From Stenotrophomonas maltophilia R551-3 (GTDB lineage Bacteria; Pseudomonadota; Gammaproteobacteria; Xanthomonadales; Xanthomonadaceae): a DNA stretch of 64,000 nt. The notes under the pieces are model-generated. The model worked only from the letters and a program-made list of their open reading frames with translations, had not been told where the DNA came from and searched no databases. The stretch is taken from contig NC_011071.1 in the NCBI RefSeq assembly GCF_000020665.1, positions 1,230,501 to 1,294,500 on the forward strand. Direction: 5' to 3'. The position numbers were made by a program, and so were the translations under genes. Shown here in pieces: positions 56,042-64,000 of this stretch (its first letter is position 1; each line of letters begins with the position of its first letter).

Positions 56042-56994
56042 ATCCCCTCCAGGCGCACGTTGCCACGATCATCCGGGTCGTACAGCAGCGTCACGTGCTC
56101 GCGCGGGATGTTGGCCAGTTCGATCAGCGGGATGAAGCGACGCACGCTCGCCTGCTGCACAGCGCCTTCGCGGTCGGTGTACTGCAGCTGGAATTCCACC
56201 TGCGGCTGTTCGTTGAGATAGGTGCCGGTCTGGCGCACCTTCAGCACCCTGGCTTCCACGCCGATGCCACGGTACTTCAGCGCGTCGCCACGTGCATCGG
56301 CGTGCAACAGTCGGCCGAGCAGGCGCAGGCCCAGTGCGTAACCGCACAGCACCAGCGGGCACATCAGCAACGGGTGGCCGAACGACAGGAAGGTCCAGCC
56401 CAGGCCTTCGCTCTGCAGCCTGTAGGTGAACACATAGGCACTGGCAACCACCACGATGGCGATGCCACCGCCGATCCCTCGCCGCCACAGGCTGGCAACA
56501 TCCAGCTCGGGATGGGCGCCGTCGAGCACCACGTTGGGGAATTCGCCTGGCGTGCGGCTCAGGCGTGCATCGAGGTGATTGCCTGCGACGAAGCGCTGCA
56601 GCTGCGGTTTGCTGTCGACCACCAGCATCTGCTCACTGATCGGCGTGCCGGACAGGTTCTGGAAGGCCAGCTGCAGCTTCCACTGCGCGAAGCCATGCAT
56701 ATGCACGCCGGTCTGTTCGGCCTGCTTGATCAGTGTGGTGCGCGGCTCACCATCAGTGAGAATCGAGCGCACCCGGTACAGGGCGCGCAACGGGCCCAGC
56801 AGCAGGTAATGCAGGAACGCGAGCAGCAGGACCAGCCACAAGGCCAGTGACAACGCCAGCAGCAGCACGGCCAGCCACGGCGGGCTGCGATCGGCCAGCG
56901 CCACCGGCCATGACGTGCCGAAATAGAGGATGCAGGGGAAAGGCAACGCGAAGAACAGCAGGAACGCGCCCCAGAACCAGAGATAGGCCTTCAT
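56038..56994 (-). CDS. Membrane protein with DUF3592-like C-terminal part
   Basis: 318 residues with four helices, two near the N-terminus and two near residue 185-235. The last 80 residues (GIGVEARVLKVRQTGTYLNEQPQVEFQLQYTDREGAVQQASVRRFIPLIELANIPREHVTLLYDPDDRGNVRLEG) look like the DUF3592/SHOCT-neighbour beta domain often found in envelope proteins. Function unknown. Coupled to the 235-residue protein downstream. Confidence 0.7.
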   Translation of the reverse strand: MKAYLWFWGAFLLFFALPFPCILYFGTSWPVALADRSPPWLAVLLLALSLALWLVLLLAFLHYLLLGPLRALYRVRSILTDGEPRTTLIKQAEQTGVHMHGFAQWKLQLAFQNLSGTPISEQMLVVDSKPQLQRFVAGNHLDARLSRTPGEFPNVVLDGAHPELDVASLWRRGIGGGIAIVVVASAYVFTYRLQSEGLGWTFLSFGHPLLMCPLVLCGYALGLRLLGRLLHADARGDALKYRGIGVEARVLKVRQTGTYLNEQPQVEFQLQYTDREGAVQQASVRRFIPLIELANIPREHVTLLYDPDDRGNVRLEGI

Positions 56995-57043
56995 GGGGTG
57001 GAGGTGGCAGACCGGTGGAACAGGGCGCGTAGGTTACTACGCT

Positions 57044-59836
57044 TCAGCGGAATTGCAGGGTCAGCAGATAGTAGCGGCCGAGTGGGTCGTCCAGCCCCGG
57101 CATCTGCCCGCCGTTGCCGACCAGATAGTTCACCGGCTGCGTGTCGAGCACGTTGTGCACGTCCAGCGCGGCGACAAGGCGAGGCCCCAGCCGGCGTGCG
57201 AGGTGCAGGTTCCAGCGCAGCTGCCGCGGGTTCATGCAGTGGCTCAGTTCGATCTGCTCCTGCGGGCACTCGGCACCGGGCAGCCACGCGCGCGTGCGTC
57301 CGGTCTGGTTGCCACGCAGCGCGATATCCCAATTGCTGTTCTGCCATTGCACGTTCAGCACGGCGGCGATCTCCGGCGTAACATGGCCGCGCAGGTCCAC
57401 CGCGGGTTCATGATCGCGTCGCCGACGCAGTTCCTGCTGCTTCAGCGCATCAACCGAGAACAGCCACTGGCCGTTGCTGCCGGCATCGATGCGGTACTCG
57501 CTGCGCAGCACCCAGTTGCGGGACGTGGTGCGGCCGATGTTGTCGAACGACAGGCGCAGGCTGCTCAGGTGTCCGTCTTCGTCCAGCTGCCAGGTGCTGC
57601 GGTTCCAGACTGCGTCGGATGGCTGCAGCGCCAGAATCTCGTTGCGCAGCTCGACGATGTTGTGGGTCAGCGACACCGAAAAAGTGTCGTTGGGTGTCCA
57701 GCTGGCGGCCAGCGAATGACTGCGCGAGCGCTCTGCTTTCAACGCGTCGTTCTCCACCACCTCGGCGGTGACGCTGCAACGACCATCACTGATGGTCATC
57801 GCGCATTCCGGCAGCGCGCTGGAGGCGGGCAGCGTGATCGAGCCGAAGTAGCCGGGCGGTCGCCGCTGTTCGAACAGGCTGGGAGCGCGGTAGCCGCGTC
57901 CGCTGGCCAGCAGGAACGACCACTGCGGTGTCGGGCTCCAGCGCAGGCCGGCCCGTGGCGAGAACGCCATGAAACCGCCATCACGATCCCAGCGAGCGGC
58001 CAGGTCCGCGCGCAGCGTGGGCGCAAGCGGCAGGCCGAGTTCGGCGTAGACGCCGCTGCTCTGCCGCGACAGGCGACGTTGCTGCTGTGGCAGGCCCAAT
58101 GCGAGGTCACCCTGGCTGAGCAGCGCATCGGGACGCGACGTCCAGCGTTCATGGCGCAGGTCGATGCCGGTGGCCAGCTGCGCGGGGCCGCCAGGCAGCG
58201 GCATCAGTTCGCGCTGCATGCCCCACCAGCCCTGCCACTGTTCGGTACGTCCGCGGTTGCGGATGGACGGGAACAGCGTTTCCACCTCGGCTGCTGGTGG
58301 TGCGTCGAAGCCAGGGGTGAATCTGCGGGCCTGCGTCGCTTCCAGGAGCCGGGTCGCACGCACGGTGCCTGCCGTGGACAGCGTGACGTCACTGCGTTGC
58401 GAGCTGATTCCCGCTTCCCAGCTGCGTCGGCCCTGGTCACGGCCGAGACCGAAGGTGATATCTGCATCGGTGGCGCGAACGCTGGGGCGCACATTGCCTG
58501 CTTCATGCAAGACGCTGTTGAAGGTGATTCCGCGCGAGACCACGGCGATGGCGGTGGGGCCGAGATCGAAGCGCTGCCGGTTGTGGTTGGCGCGCGCTTC
58601 GACATAGGCATAGCGTCCTTCGCCGCGTTCATGCCGGTAATGCAGGTAGGCCGAAGCGGTATCCGAGGCGGGTTGCAACGAACGCGGGCGCGCACTGTCG
58701 AACCAGCAGCCATCCTCGCGCCGCTTCAGTGGAGGCTCGCAGCGCCGGGCCGGCAGATACCAGTTGCCGAAGATCGCGCCGATCGGATACAGCGAGGTTT
58801 CTGCATGCCAGTCGCGGCGATCACCGGCCACATGCTCGACCCGGTGCAGGTCAAGGCCTGCAAACCAGCGGTCACCGCCTTCGCGCAGCCCGCCGGTGGC
58901 CATCTGGACACGGTACTGGCCGGCGTCGCCACGGCTGCTCAGCCCGGTCTGCAGCATCGCTTCGGGACCATCGGCCTGGTCGCGCAGGATGATGTTGACC
59001 ACTCCGGACATCGCGTCGGCACCGTAGATGGCGGAGGCACCACCGCGGACCAGTTCGATGCGATCGACGAAGCTCAGGGGAATGCCGCCCAGGTCGGTCA
59101 GCCCGCCCTGTTCCAGCGACACCATCGGGTAGCGCGGCAGTCGCCTGCCGTTGACCAGGAACAATGTTGCACGTGGCCCCATGCCATCGAAGCTGGTGGT
59201 GGCCGCGGCTCCCACCGGCAGGTACTGCGAATCACCACTGCGAGCGCTGCTCATCGCAGGAAGGCCGTTCATTCCGGGCAGATGGCGCAGCAGGTCGAAC
59301 AGGCTGCCGTAGCCACTGCGCAGGATGTCGGCGCGATCGATCGTTGTCACCGGCAGGGTGGTCTGTACCGAGGTGCGTGGCAGGCGGCTGCCAGTGACAT
59401 GGATTGGTGCCAGTTCCACCTGCGGCGGGCGCTCCGGTGCCGTGCGCGGGCCGGCCACGGGCGTTGCAGGAGATGTCGCTGCTGCGGGCGCGGGGGCCAC
59501 TCGGATGCGTCGGATGACGAAACCGCCGGACGGCGTACGCAGGACATTCACCGGCATGCCGGCGACCAGTTGTTTCAGGGCCGTGGCAGGGTCTGCCTGG
59601 CCGTTGGCCCCATCGCTGTGCAGCCCACTGAGCTCGCGGGCGTCGAACAGCAGGGCGATGCCGCTCTGTCGTGCCCACTGCTGCAACGCCGACGGCAATG
59701 GGCCAGCACCGATATGGTAATCACGCGTGCCTGCCGCTTCACCGGCGCTGGCCACCGGCAGCACGGCCGCCAGCAGCGCCAGGTACAGCAGGGGGCGGAG
59801 CAGCCCCCACTGCCGCGCGCCCGGACCTGCTGCCAT
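57044..59836 (-). CDS. FecA-type TonB-dependent receptor with N-terminal signalling (STN) domain
   Basis: 930 residues from the ATG at 59836, with GAGAGG eight bases upstream; a GTG at 59845 is possible. A signal peptide is followed by an STN domain (YHIGAGPLPSALQQWARQSGIALLFDARELSG ... VLRTPSGGFVIRRI), an Ala/Pro-rich linker, a plug (TTIDRADILRSGYGSLFDLLRHLPGMNG, LFLVNGRRLPRYPM, RIELVRGGASAIYGADAMSGVVNIILRD) and a barrel ending LLTLQFR with C-terminal Phe-Arg. The STN domain tells FecR in the periplasm that ligand is bound. It is third in a sigma/anti-sigma/receptor operon. The ligand, iron chelate or other, cannot be told. Confidence 0.92.
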   Translation of the reverse strand: MAAGPGARQWGLLRPLLYLALLAAVLPVASAGEAAGTRDYHIGAGPLPSALQQWARQSGIALLFDARELSGLHSDGANGQADPATALKQLVAGMPVNVLRTPSGGFVIRRIRVAPAPAAATSPATPVAGPRTAPERPPQVELAPIHVTGSRLPRTSVQTTLPVTTIDRADILRSGYGSLFDLLRHLPGMNGLPAMSSARSGDSQYLPVGAAATTSFDGMGPRATLFLVNGRRLPRYPMVSLEQGGLTDLGGIPLSFVDRIELVRGGASAIYGADAMSGVVNIILRDQADGPEAMLQTGLSSRGDAGQYRVQMATGGLREGGDRWFAGLDLHRVEHVAGDRRDWHAETSLYPIGAIFGNWYLPARRCEPPLKRREDGCWFDSARPRSLQPASDTASAYLHYRHERGEGRYAYVEARANHNRQRFDLGPTAIAVVSRGITFNSVLHEAGNVRPSVRATDADITFGLGRDQGRRSWEAGISSQRSDVTLSTAGTVRATRLLEATQARRFTPGFDAPPAAEVETLFPSIRNRGRTEQWQGWWGMQRELMPLPGGPAQLATGIDLRHERWTSRPDALLSQGDLALGLPQQQRRLSRQSSGVYAELGLPLAPTLRADLAARWDRDGGFMAFSPRAGLRWSPTPQWSFLLASGRGYRAPSLFEQRRPPGYFGSITLPASSALPECAMTISDGRCSVTAEVVENDALKAERSRSHSLAASWTPNDTFSVSLTHNIVELRNEILALQPSDAVWNRSTWQLDEDGHLSSLRLSFDNIGRTTSRNWVLRSEYRIDAGSNGQWLFSVDALKQQELRRRRDHEPAVDLRGHVTPEIAAVLNVQWQNSNWDIALRGNQTGRTRAWLPGAECPQEQIELSHCMNPRQLRWNLHLARRLGPRLVAALDVHNVLDTQPVNYLVGNGGQMPGLDDPLGRYYLLTLQFR

Positions 59837-59848
59837 GGCTGGCACCTC

Positions 59849-60817
59849 TCAGTAGGTGCGACGCAGTTCCAGCGCGCCATCCGGGCGCGTCTGGCCAGCG
59901 ACGGACCATCCCAGTTCCAGCGCGGACAGCAACTCCTGTGCGTCGCCTGCGCGGAACGTTCCACTTACCGCCAGATCGGTGATCTCCGGGTCGACAATCA
60001 CCAGTGGCGTCCGGCCATAGCGGTTCATGCGTTCGACCACGATCGACAACGGTGTGGCATCGAACACCAGTTTTCCGCGCAGCCAACCTTCGGCCGCCAC
60101 GGTGGAGGACAACGCCGGGCCAGGCTGGATGCGGCCGGAGGGCAATACCTGCAGCTGCTGGCCGGGCGCCAGCATGTGCTGGGCCGTGCCGTTGCTGACT
60201 TCAACCGCACCTTCCAGCAATGCCACTTCAACCAGTCCATCGCGCAGGCGCTCGACCTGGAAGGTGGTGCCGATGTCGCGGATGGTGCTGTCGCCGGCAC
60301 GCAGCTGCAGCGCCTTGCTCGACGGCGCGACCTGCAGTTGCAGACGTCCGCGTTCCAGTTCCAGATCGCGATGACGCCAGCCGAAGCGCGCGCGCAGCGT
60401 GGTGCCGGCGTCGAGGGTGGCCAGGCTGCCGTCGGCCAGGGTCAACTGGCGCGGCAGACGGGTGTCATTGGCATACAGCTGCGGTGTCGGATTGCCATCC
60501 AGCGCAATCATCCAGCCGATGCCGATCGCCAGACAGATGCCGGCGGCTGCGGCCAGGCCGGGCAACAGGCGGCGGCGTGCAGGCCGCGCCACGCGCGCGG
60601 CCGCAGTGCGCAGCCACGGGTCGGAGCCCAGCGTCTCGCCCTGCTGGAACAGCGTCTCGGCCTGTACCCAGGCTTTGACATGGGCAGGATCTTCAGCCAA
60701 CCAGTCTTCGAATGACTCGCGCTCGGCCGCGGTGCAATCCGGGGCTTCCAGGCGTGCCACCCAGTCGCTGGCACGTTCGTACAGCGAGGCATCTTCCTTG
60801 TGCCGGAGGCGGCTCAT
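59849..60817 (-). CDS. FecR-type anti-sigma factor / signal transducer
   Basis: 322 residues. N-terminal DUF4880 sigma-binding domain (ASDWVARLEAPDCTAAERESFEDWLAEDPAHVKAWVQAETLF), one membrane helix (LLPGLAAAAGICLAIGIGWMI), then the periplasmic FecR domain (QLTLADGSLATLDAGTTLRARF, VAPSSKALQLRAGDSTIRDIGTTFQVERLRDGLVEVALLEGAVEVS) and a C-terminal DUF4974/STN-like part (ATPLSIVVERMNRYGRTPLVIVDPEI). It transmits receptor occupancy to the sigma factor. Its start overlaps the sigma stop (ATGA). Confidence 0.93.
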   Translation of the reverse strand: MSRLRHKEDASLYERASDWVARLEAPDCTAAERESFEDWLAEDPAHVKAWVQAETLFQQGETLGSDPWLRTAAARVARPARRRLLPGLAAAAGICLAIGIGWMIALDGNPTPQLYANDTRLPRQLTLADGSLATLDAGTTLRARFGWRHRDLELERGRLQLQVAPSSKALQLRAGDSTIRDIGTTFQVERLRDGLVEVALLEGAVEVSNGTAQHMLAPGQQLQVLPSGRIQPGPALSSTVAAEGWLRGKLVFDATPLSIVVERMNRYGRTPLVIVDPEITDLAVSGTFRAGDAQELLSALELGWSVAGQTRPDGALELRRTY

Positions 60818-61341
60818 TCGGCGTCCCTGTCGTGATGCAGCGGGTCCGGTCCCAGCTCCTGACGCAGGCCCTGAAGGGCACGGGCAATATGTTTTTCCAC
60901 GGTCTTGGCGGTGATTCCACAGTGCCGCGCGATCTGCGTATAGCTCATGCCGGTGATCCGGTTGAGCAGGTACACCTCGCGCGCGCGCTCGGGCAGTTTG
61001 AACAGGGCCTGCCGCAGCAGGGACAGCATCTGCCCGGACTCGGCCTGGCGCAATGGATCGGGCGACTGGCTGGTGGGCTCGTCGCTGCCATCATGCTCGG
61101 CCAATGACAGGTGCGGTCGCGATTGCGGCGAGCGGCCGCGATCCGCCAGGCGGTTGCGGGCGATACGATACAGCAGCAGGCGCAGCTCGTCGGGCCCGTG
61201 CGCGCGATAACGGATCAACCGCTCCATGCAGTCCTGCGCGATATCCTCCGCATCCTCCGGCCCGACCCCCCGAGTGCGCAGGAACGCGCACAGCGGCGTG
61301 CGTTCTTCGCGTACGAACGCGATGAAGGCGTCCGCGGGCAC
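60814..61341 (-). CDS. FecI-type ECF sigma factor
   Basis: 175 residues from a GTG at 61341 (no ATG upstream). Region 2: LRTRGVGPEDAEDIAQDCMERLIRYR, LRLLLYRIARNRLADRG. Region 4: LPERAREVYLLNRITGMSYTQIARHCGITAKTVEKHIARALQGLRQ. It is released by FecR on receptor signalling and directs RNA polymerase to a small set of promoters, usually that of its own receptor. The 236-base divergent gap to the autotransporter may carry a target promoter. Confidence 0.93.
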   Translation of the reverse strand: MPADAFIAFVREERTPLCAFLRTRGVGPEDAEDIAQDCMERLIRYRAHGPDELRLLLYRIARNRLADRGRSPQSRPHLSLAEHDGSDEPTSQSPDPLRQAESGQMLSLLRQALFKLPERAREVYLLNRITGMSYTQIARHCGITAKTVEKHIARALQGLRQELGPDPLHHDRDAE

Positions 61342-61479
61342 GGGCAGGTCCGATGCGCGATGGATCAGGGGGGACGGGGCGGACAGGGCTGGCCTCGGCT
61401 GGCTGTGGAGAATGCGTCATCGAGTTTTACGCGACGATGACCTGATGGGGAAGAGTGCATGTCGCTCGGGCTCTCATTG

Positions 61480-61491
61480 TGAATGCATTCA
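61480..61491. promoter_or_regulatory. Perfect 12-bp palindrome in the sigma/autotransporter intergenic region
   Basis: TGAATGCATTCA, AT-rich against its surroundings, about midway between divergent starts. It could be a dimeric repressor site; the resemblance to a Fur box is too weak to claim. Confidence 0.35.
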
Positions 61492-61541
61492 TCTTCAGTG
61501 GCCTGGCATGCTGGGGGAGATCGGGCCGTTCCGACGTTTGA

Positions 61542-61570
61542 CTCTCTACCCGCGTGTTGCGGGTGGAGAG
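61542..61570 (+). promoter_or_regulatory. 5' leader hairpin covering the autotransporter ribosome binding site
   Basis: 12-bp stem with one G-U pair (61542-61553 with 61559-61570) and a 5-base loop. The GGAG at 61565-61568, nine bases before the ATG, lies in the 3' arm, so the fold would hide the ribosome site. Confidence 0.55.
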
Positions 61571-61577
61571 AGAACGT

Positions 61578-64000
61578 ATGAAGCATTCGAAGTTGAGCCT
61601 GGCCCTGGCCGGGCTGCTTGGCATTGGCGCCATCATGGCGGCTGATGACGTCATGGCAATGAGTTATCACGTGCAGGGCGACCGCATCTTCCTGAGCGGC
61701 GGCGTGACCTATGCAGACGTGGTGTCGCTGCCGGCGTTGCTGGCCAAGGCGCAGGCCGAGGGCCGGCCGATCCGCGAGGTGGTGCTGCGCACCTCCAATG
61801 GTGGCGCGCTGATCGCCGGCGAGTGGCTGCAGGGGGTGATCCGCACCTCCGGCCTGAACACCATCGTGTCCGGTCACTGCATTTCGTCCTGCTCGATCAT
61901 GCAGTCCGGTGGCGTCGAGCGCTATCTGGCCGGCGACCTGCCGATCATCGACTCGGTGCAGATCCACGCGGCCAGCAGCGGCGGCAAGGTGATCTACACA
62001 CCGTCGCCGCGCATGACCCAGATCTATACCGGCAACTACGGCGGCGGCATGGATGCCGGGCTGCTGCACAAGGCCATGTATGAAGTGGTGCAACCGAACG
62101 GGTTGCTGGTGTTCCGCGATCCGGCCCGTGGCACCGGTCCTTCGGTCACCTTCGATCCGGATGGCAGCGGAACCAAGCAGGAGTCGTTCCCCGGGCAGGA
62201 CATCTACAGCAACAGGATCATCACCGCGAACGGTTACCGCGATCCGGGTGACACCCTCAACGTGACTGTGAATGTGAGCGGCGACATCAACCCCGGCTAC
62301 CTGCGCACCGGGCGCCAGTTGCAGACCTTCGTCGATGATGATTTCGCACGGTGGAATACCAACATATCGTCGGCCTACATCAGTCTGGCGCAGGGCATCT
62401 ACAACGCGTCTGGCAATGGGCCGCAGGGTATTGGCTCGAGATCGGTGCAGAGCTACCAGAACGATCCGCTCTACAAGGCTGCGCTGCTGTCGAGGCTGCG
62501 CCTGGCTGATCTGGACGTGTCCACGCTCGACAATTCCATGGGCGTGATCCGCGTCAGCAATGGCGCCACCTGGCGTACCTCCGCGACCACCGGTGCCGAC
62601 TTCATGCTGGTCGACAACGGCACCATCGCACTGGAGGGGGGCGCCCTGAGAGCACCGGAAGTGCGGGTGCTGGGCGCGGGCATGCTGGTTGGCCATGGTG
62701 ATGTGGCCGGTACCGCGACGGAATTCAGCGCACTGATCAGCGGCACCCGTCCGTCCTGGCGTGAGGACGGCTTCAACCGCCTGCGCGTGTTCGGGACACT
62801 GATGCCACGCGGCGGCGATCTGGTCACCCATGGCTACGTCAACATCATGCCGGGCGGCAAGGTGCTGTTCGACGTGACCGAGAACGGTGGCACTGGCAGT
62901 GGTCGCATACGCGTGGGCAGCTTCTTTGATCAGTCCAGTGGCAAGGTGAACGACGGTGCGCTGGTGATTTCCAAGGGCGCCTTCCTTGAACTGAACGTGG
63001 CGCAGGGCTACTACGGCCAGGATTTCCGTCGTGACCTGGTGCAGGGGCCGATCTACCAGGGCGGTTTCGAAGAGGCTGTACGCCTGGGCGACACCGGCTA
63101 CAGTGCCAGCATCACTGGCGGTGATGTGTTCCGCCCGCGCCACAACTCGCTGCTGAGCTTCAACGTGAAGCAGACCGCTGACGGTCTGTGGTTGACCGCC
63201 AACCCCGGCTTCGACCAGGTGGGGCTGTTCGCTAATGGCACCTCCGGCGATGGCCTGGGGCGCGCGCTGGCGACCGCTTCCGATCGCCAGGACAACGGCC
63301 TGAAGTCGCTGCTCGGTGCGCTGCAGTTCGCCGACCGTGATGTGATCGCACAACAGGCCGGCGCCCTGCGCGGTGATGCGCACGCCAGCCTGCGCCTGGC
63401 CGACACTGCGCTGGTGGGCAGCATCGGCAACGTCGTGCAACAGCATCAGTCGGCCATGCGCAGCGGCGGTGATGCCGATGGCCTGGCCTCGCAGGTGGCA
63501 CAGTCGGTCTCCTCCCAGCCGGGCATGCGTCATGGCAGCCTGTTCAACCAGCTGGCGATGCACCTGGTCGAGCCGGCGTCGGGAAGCGTTGCGGGCAGCG
63601 GTGATGCTGGACGCAGCCATGGCATCTGGGCGCGCGGTTTCGCCAGCCATGGCCGCATCGATGCTGACGGTGGCGTGGCCGGCCTGAGCCACACCATCGG
63701 CGGCATCGTGATCGGTGCCGACACCCGCGTGGCCGATGACCGCGTCACCCTGGGCGCCAGCGTGGCCGCGGCCGATATGTCGACCAAGGCCAGTGACGGC
63801 TCCGGGTTCACCGGCGATGTGCGCGCGCTGGACGTGGGCGGCTACCTGGATGCGACCTATTCGCGTGGCTACCTGTCGGCAGCGGTGCGCTACACCGACC
63901 TGCGCCACGACACCCGTCGCAGCATCGGCGGTATCGATGGCCTGCAGCAGCCCCTGCGCGCCAGGTACAGCAACGATGCGATCTCCGCGCGTGTTGAACA
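61578..64000 (+). CDS. Autotransporter with ClpP-like N-terminal domain (3' end outside window)
   Basis: Open to the last base, 807 codons so far. Signal-like start MKHSKLSLALAGLLGIGAIMAADDVMA. Residues about 30-140 resemble the ClpP/crotonase-type COG3904 fold: EVVLRTSNGGALIAGEWL (oxyanion glycines), TIVSGHCISSCSIMQSGGVERYLAGD and SVQIHAASSGG. By analogy Ser103 between Cys101 and Cys105 and His130 would be catalytic. A passenger of beta-rich repeats follows (VSNGATWRTSATTGADFMLVDNGTIALEGGALRAPEVRVLGAGMLVGHGDV), then an autotransporter barrel from about residue 678 (HGIWARGFASHGRIDADGGVAGLSHTIGGIVIGADTRV). Divergent from a cell-surface signalling operon. Protease activity is inferred. Confidence 0.8.
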   Translation, partial: MKHSKLSLALAGLLGIGAIMAADDVMAMSYHVQGDRIFLSGGVTYADVVSLPALLAKAQAEGRPIREVVLRTSNGGALIAGEWLQGVIRTSGLNTIVSGHCISSCSIMQSGGVERYLAGDLPIIDSVQIHAASSGGKVIYTPSPRMTQIYTGNYGGGMDAGLLHKAMYEVVQPNGLLVFRDPARGTGPSVTFDPDGSGTKQESFPGQDIYSNRIITANGYRDPGDTLNVTVNVSGDINPGYLRTGRQLQTFVDDDFARWNTNISSAYISLAQGIYNASGNGPQGIGSRSVQSYQNDPLYKAALLSRLRLADLDVSTLDNSMGVIRVSNGATWRTSATTGADFMLVDNGTIALEGGALRAPEVRVLGAGMLVGHGDVAGTATEFSALISGTRPSWREDGFNRLRVFGTLMPRGGDLVTHGYVNIMPGGKVLFDVTENGGTGSGRIRVGSFFDQSSGKVNDGALVISKGAFLELNVAQGYYGQDFRRDLVQGPIYQGGFEEAVRLGDTGYSASITGGDVFRPRHNSLLSFNVKQTADGLWLTANPGFDQVGLFANGTSGDGLGRALATASDRQDNGLKSLLGALQFADRDVIAQQAGALRGDAHASLRLADTALVGSIGNVVQQHQSAMRSGGDADGLASQVAQSVSSQPGMRHGSLFNQLAMHLVEPASGSVAGSGDAGRSHGIWARGFASHGRIDADGGVAGLSHTIGGIVIGADTRVADDRVTLGASVAAADMSTKASDGSGFTGDVRALDVGGYLDATYSRGYLSAAVRYTDLRHDTRRSIGGIDGLQQPLRARYSNDAISARVE

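Noticed and set aside
56993..60715. 1240-codon plus-strand frame opposite the receptor and fecR-type genes
   Set aside because: It spans two well-supported minus-strand genes and has no domain or signal peptide.
61365..63908. 847-codon minus-strand frame opposite the autotransporter
   Set aside because: His/Gln/Ala-rich antisense translation; the plus-strand frame has a signal peptide, ribosome site and recognisable autotransporter barrel.

Overview
This 64-kb window is a chromosomal segment of a high-GC gammaproteobacterium of the Xanthomonadaceae, most likely the Stenotrophomonas maltophilia complex. I infer this from three things: the housekeeping proteins and gene orders (min, rplU-rpmA-obgE, murJ-ribF-ileS-lspA-ispH); many GTAG-headed palindromic REP elements between genes (the family described in S. 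maltophilia as SMAG); and a rich set of secreted peptidases and TonB receptors. No tRNA, rRNA, CRISPR array, phage, IS element or integrase was seen. Protein identities come from reading motifs and overall resemblance, not from database searches.

Layout. 1-2.1 kb: 5' end of a minus-strand malonate decarboxylase operon (mdcA-mdcC-mdcD). 2.2-7.1 kb: siderophore-type TonB receptor with a possible Fur box, malate:quinone oxidoreductase and an acetyltransferase. 7.2-8.9 kb: divergent argP/argO pair with a LysR-type dyad. 9.1-20 kb: a peptide-use neighbourhood with two S9 peptidases, a POT and an OPT transporter and two other membrane proteins. 20-23.1 kb: minC-minD-minE with an acetyltransferase upstream and a small HExxH protein downstream. 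23.2-26.9 kb: DesK/DesR-like two-component system, a membrane-anchored SRPBCC protein and a DUF423 protein. 26.9-27.2 kb: gene-free, palindrome-rich stretch. 27.3-30 kb: SPFH / Arc-type repressor / DUF4177 / membrane protein / VanY cassette, two of whose genes have only 59 codons. 30-39.3 kb: purT, a secreted nuclease-like protein, bpt, an EF-hand protein, an ECF sigma factor fused to a membrane domain, tesB, a crotonase, a PCu(A)C copper chaperone and an unknown protein. 39.3-45.4 kb: uvrA with a thioesterase, then rplU, rpmA, obgE and rpsT. 45.5-52.5 kb: murJ, ribF, ileS, lspA, ispH, with overlapping or near-contiguous starts. 52.7-57 kb: M61 peptidase, YhhN protein and two unknown proteins. 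57-64 kb: a complete cell-surface signalling operon (ECF sigma, FecR-type anti-sigma, FecA-type receptor with STN domain), divergent from a large autotransporter with a ClpP-like N-terminal domain that runs off the window.

Most striking signals: (i) the signalling operon facing the ClpP-like autotransporter, whose ribosome binding site lies in a strong hairpin; (ii) the sigma factor with its own membrane domain; (iii) the SPFH/Arc cassette; (iv) three copies of a roughly 28-bp-arm inverted repeat with unrelated loops, one nested between two inverted REPs; (v) a REP pair able to fold as a perfect four-way junction.
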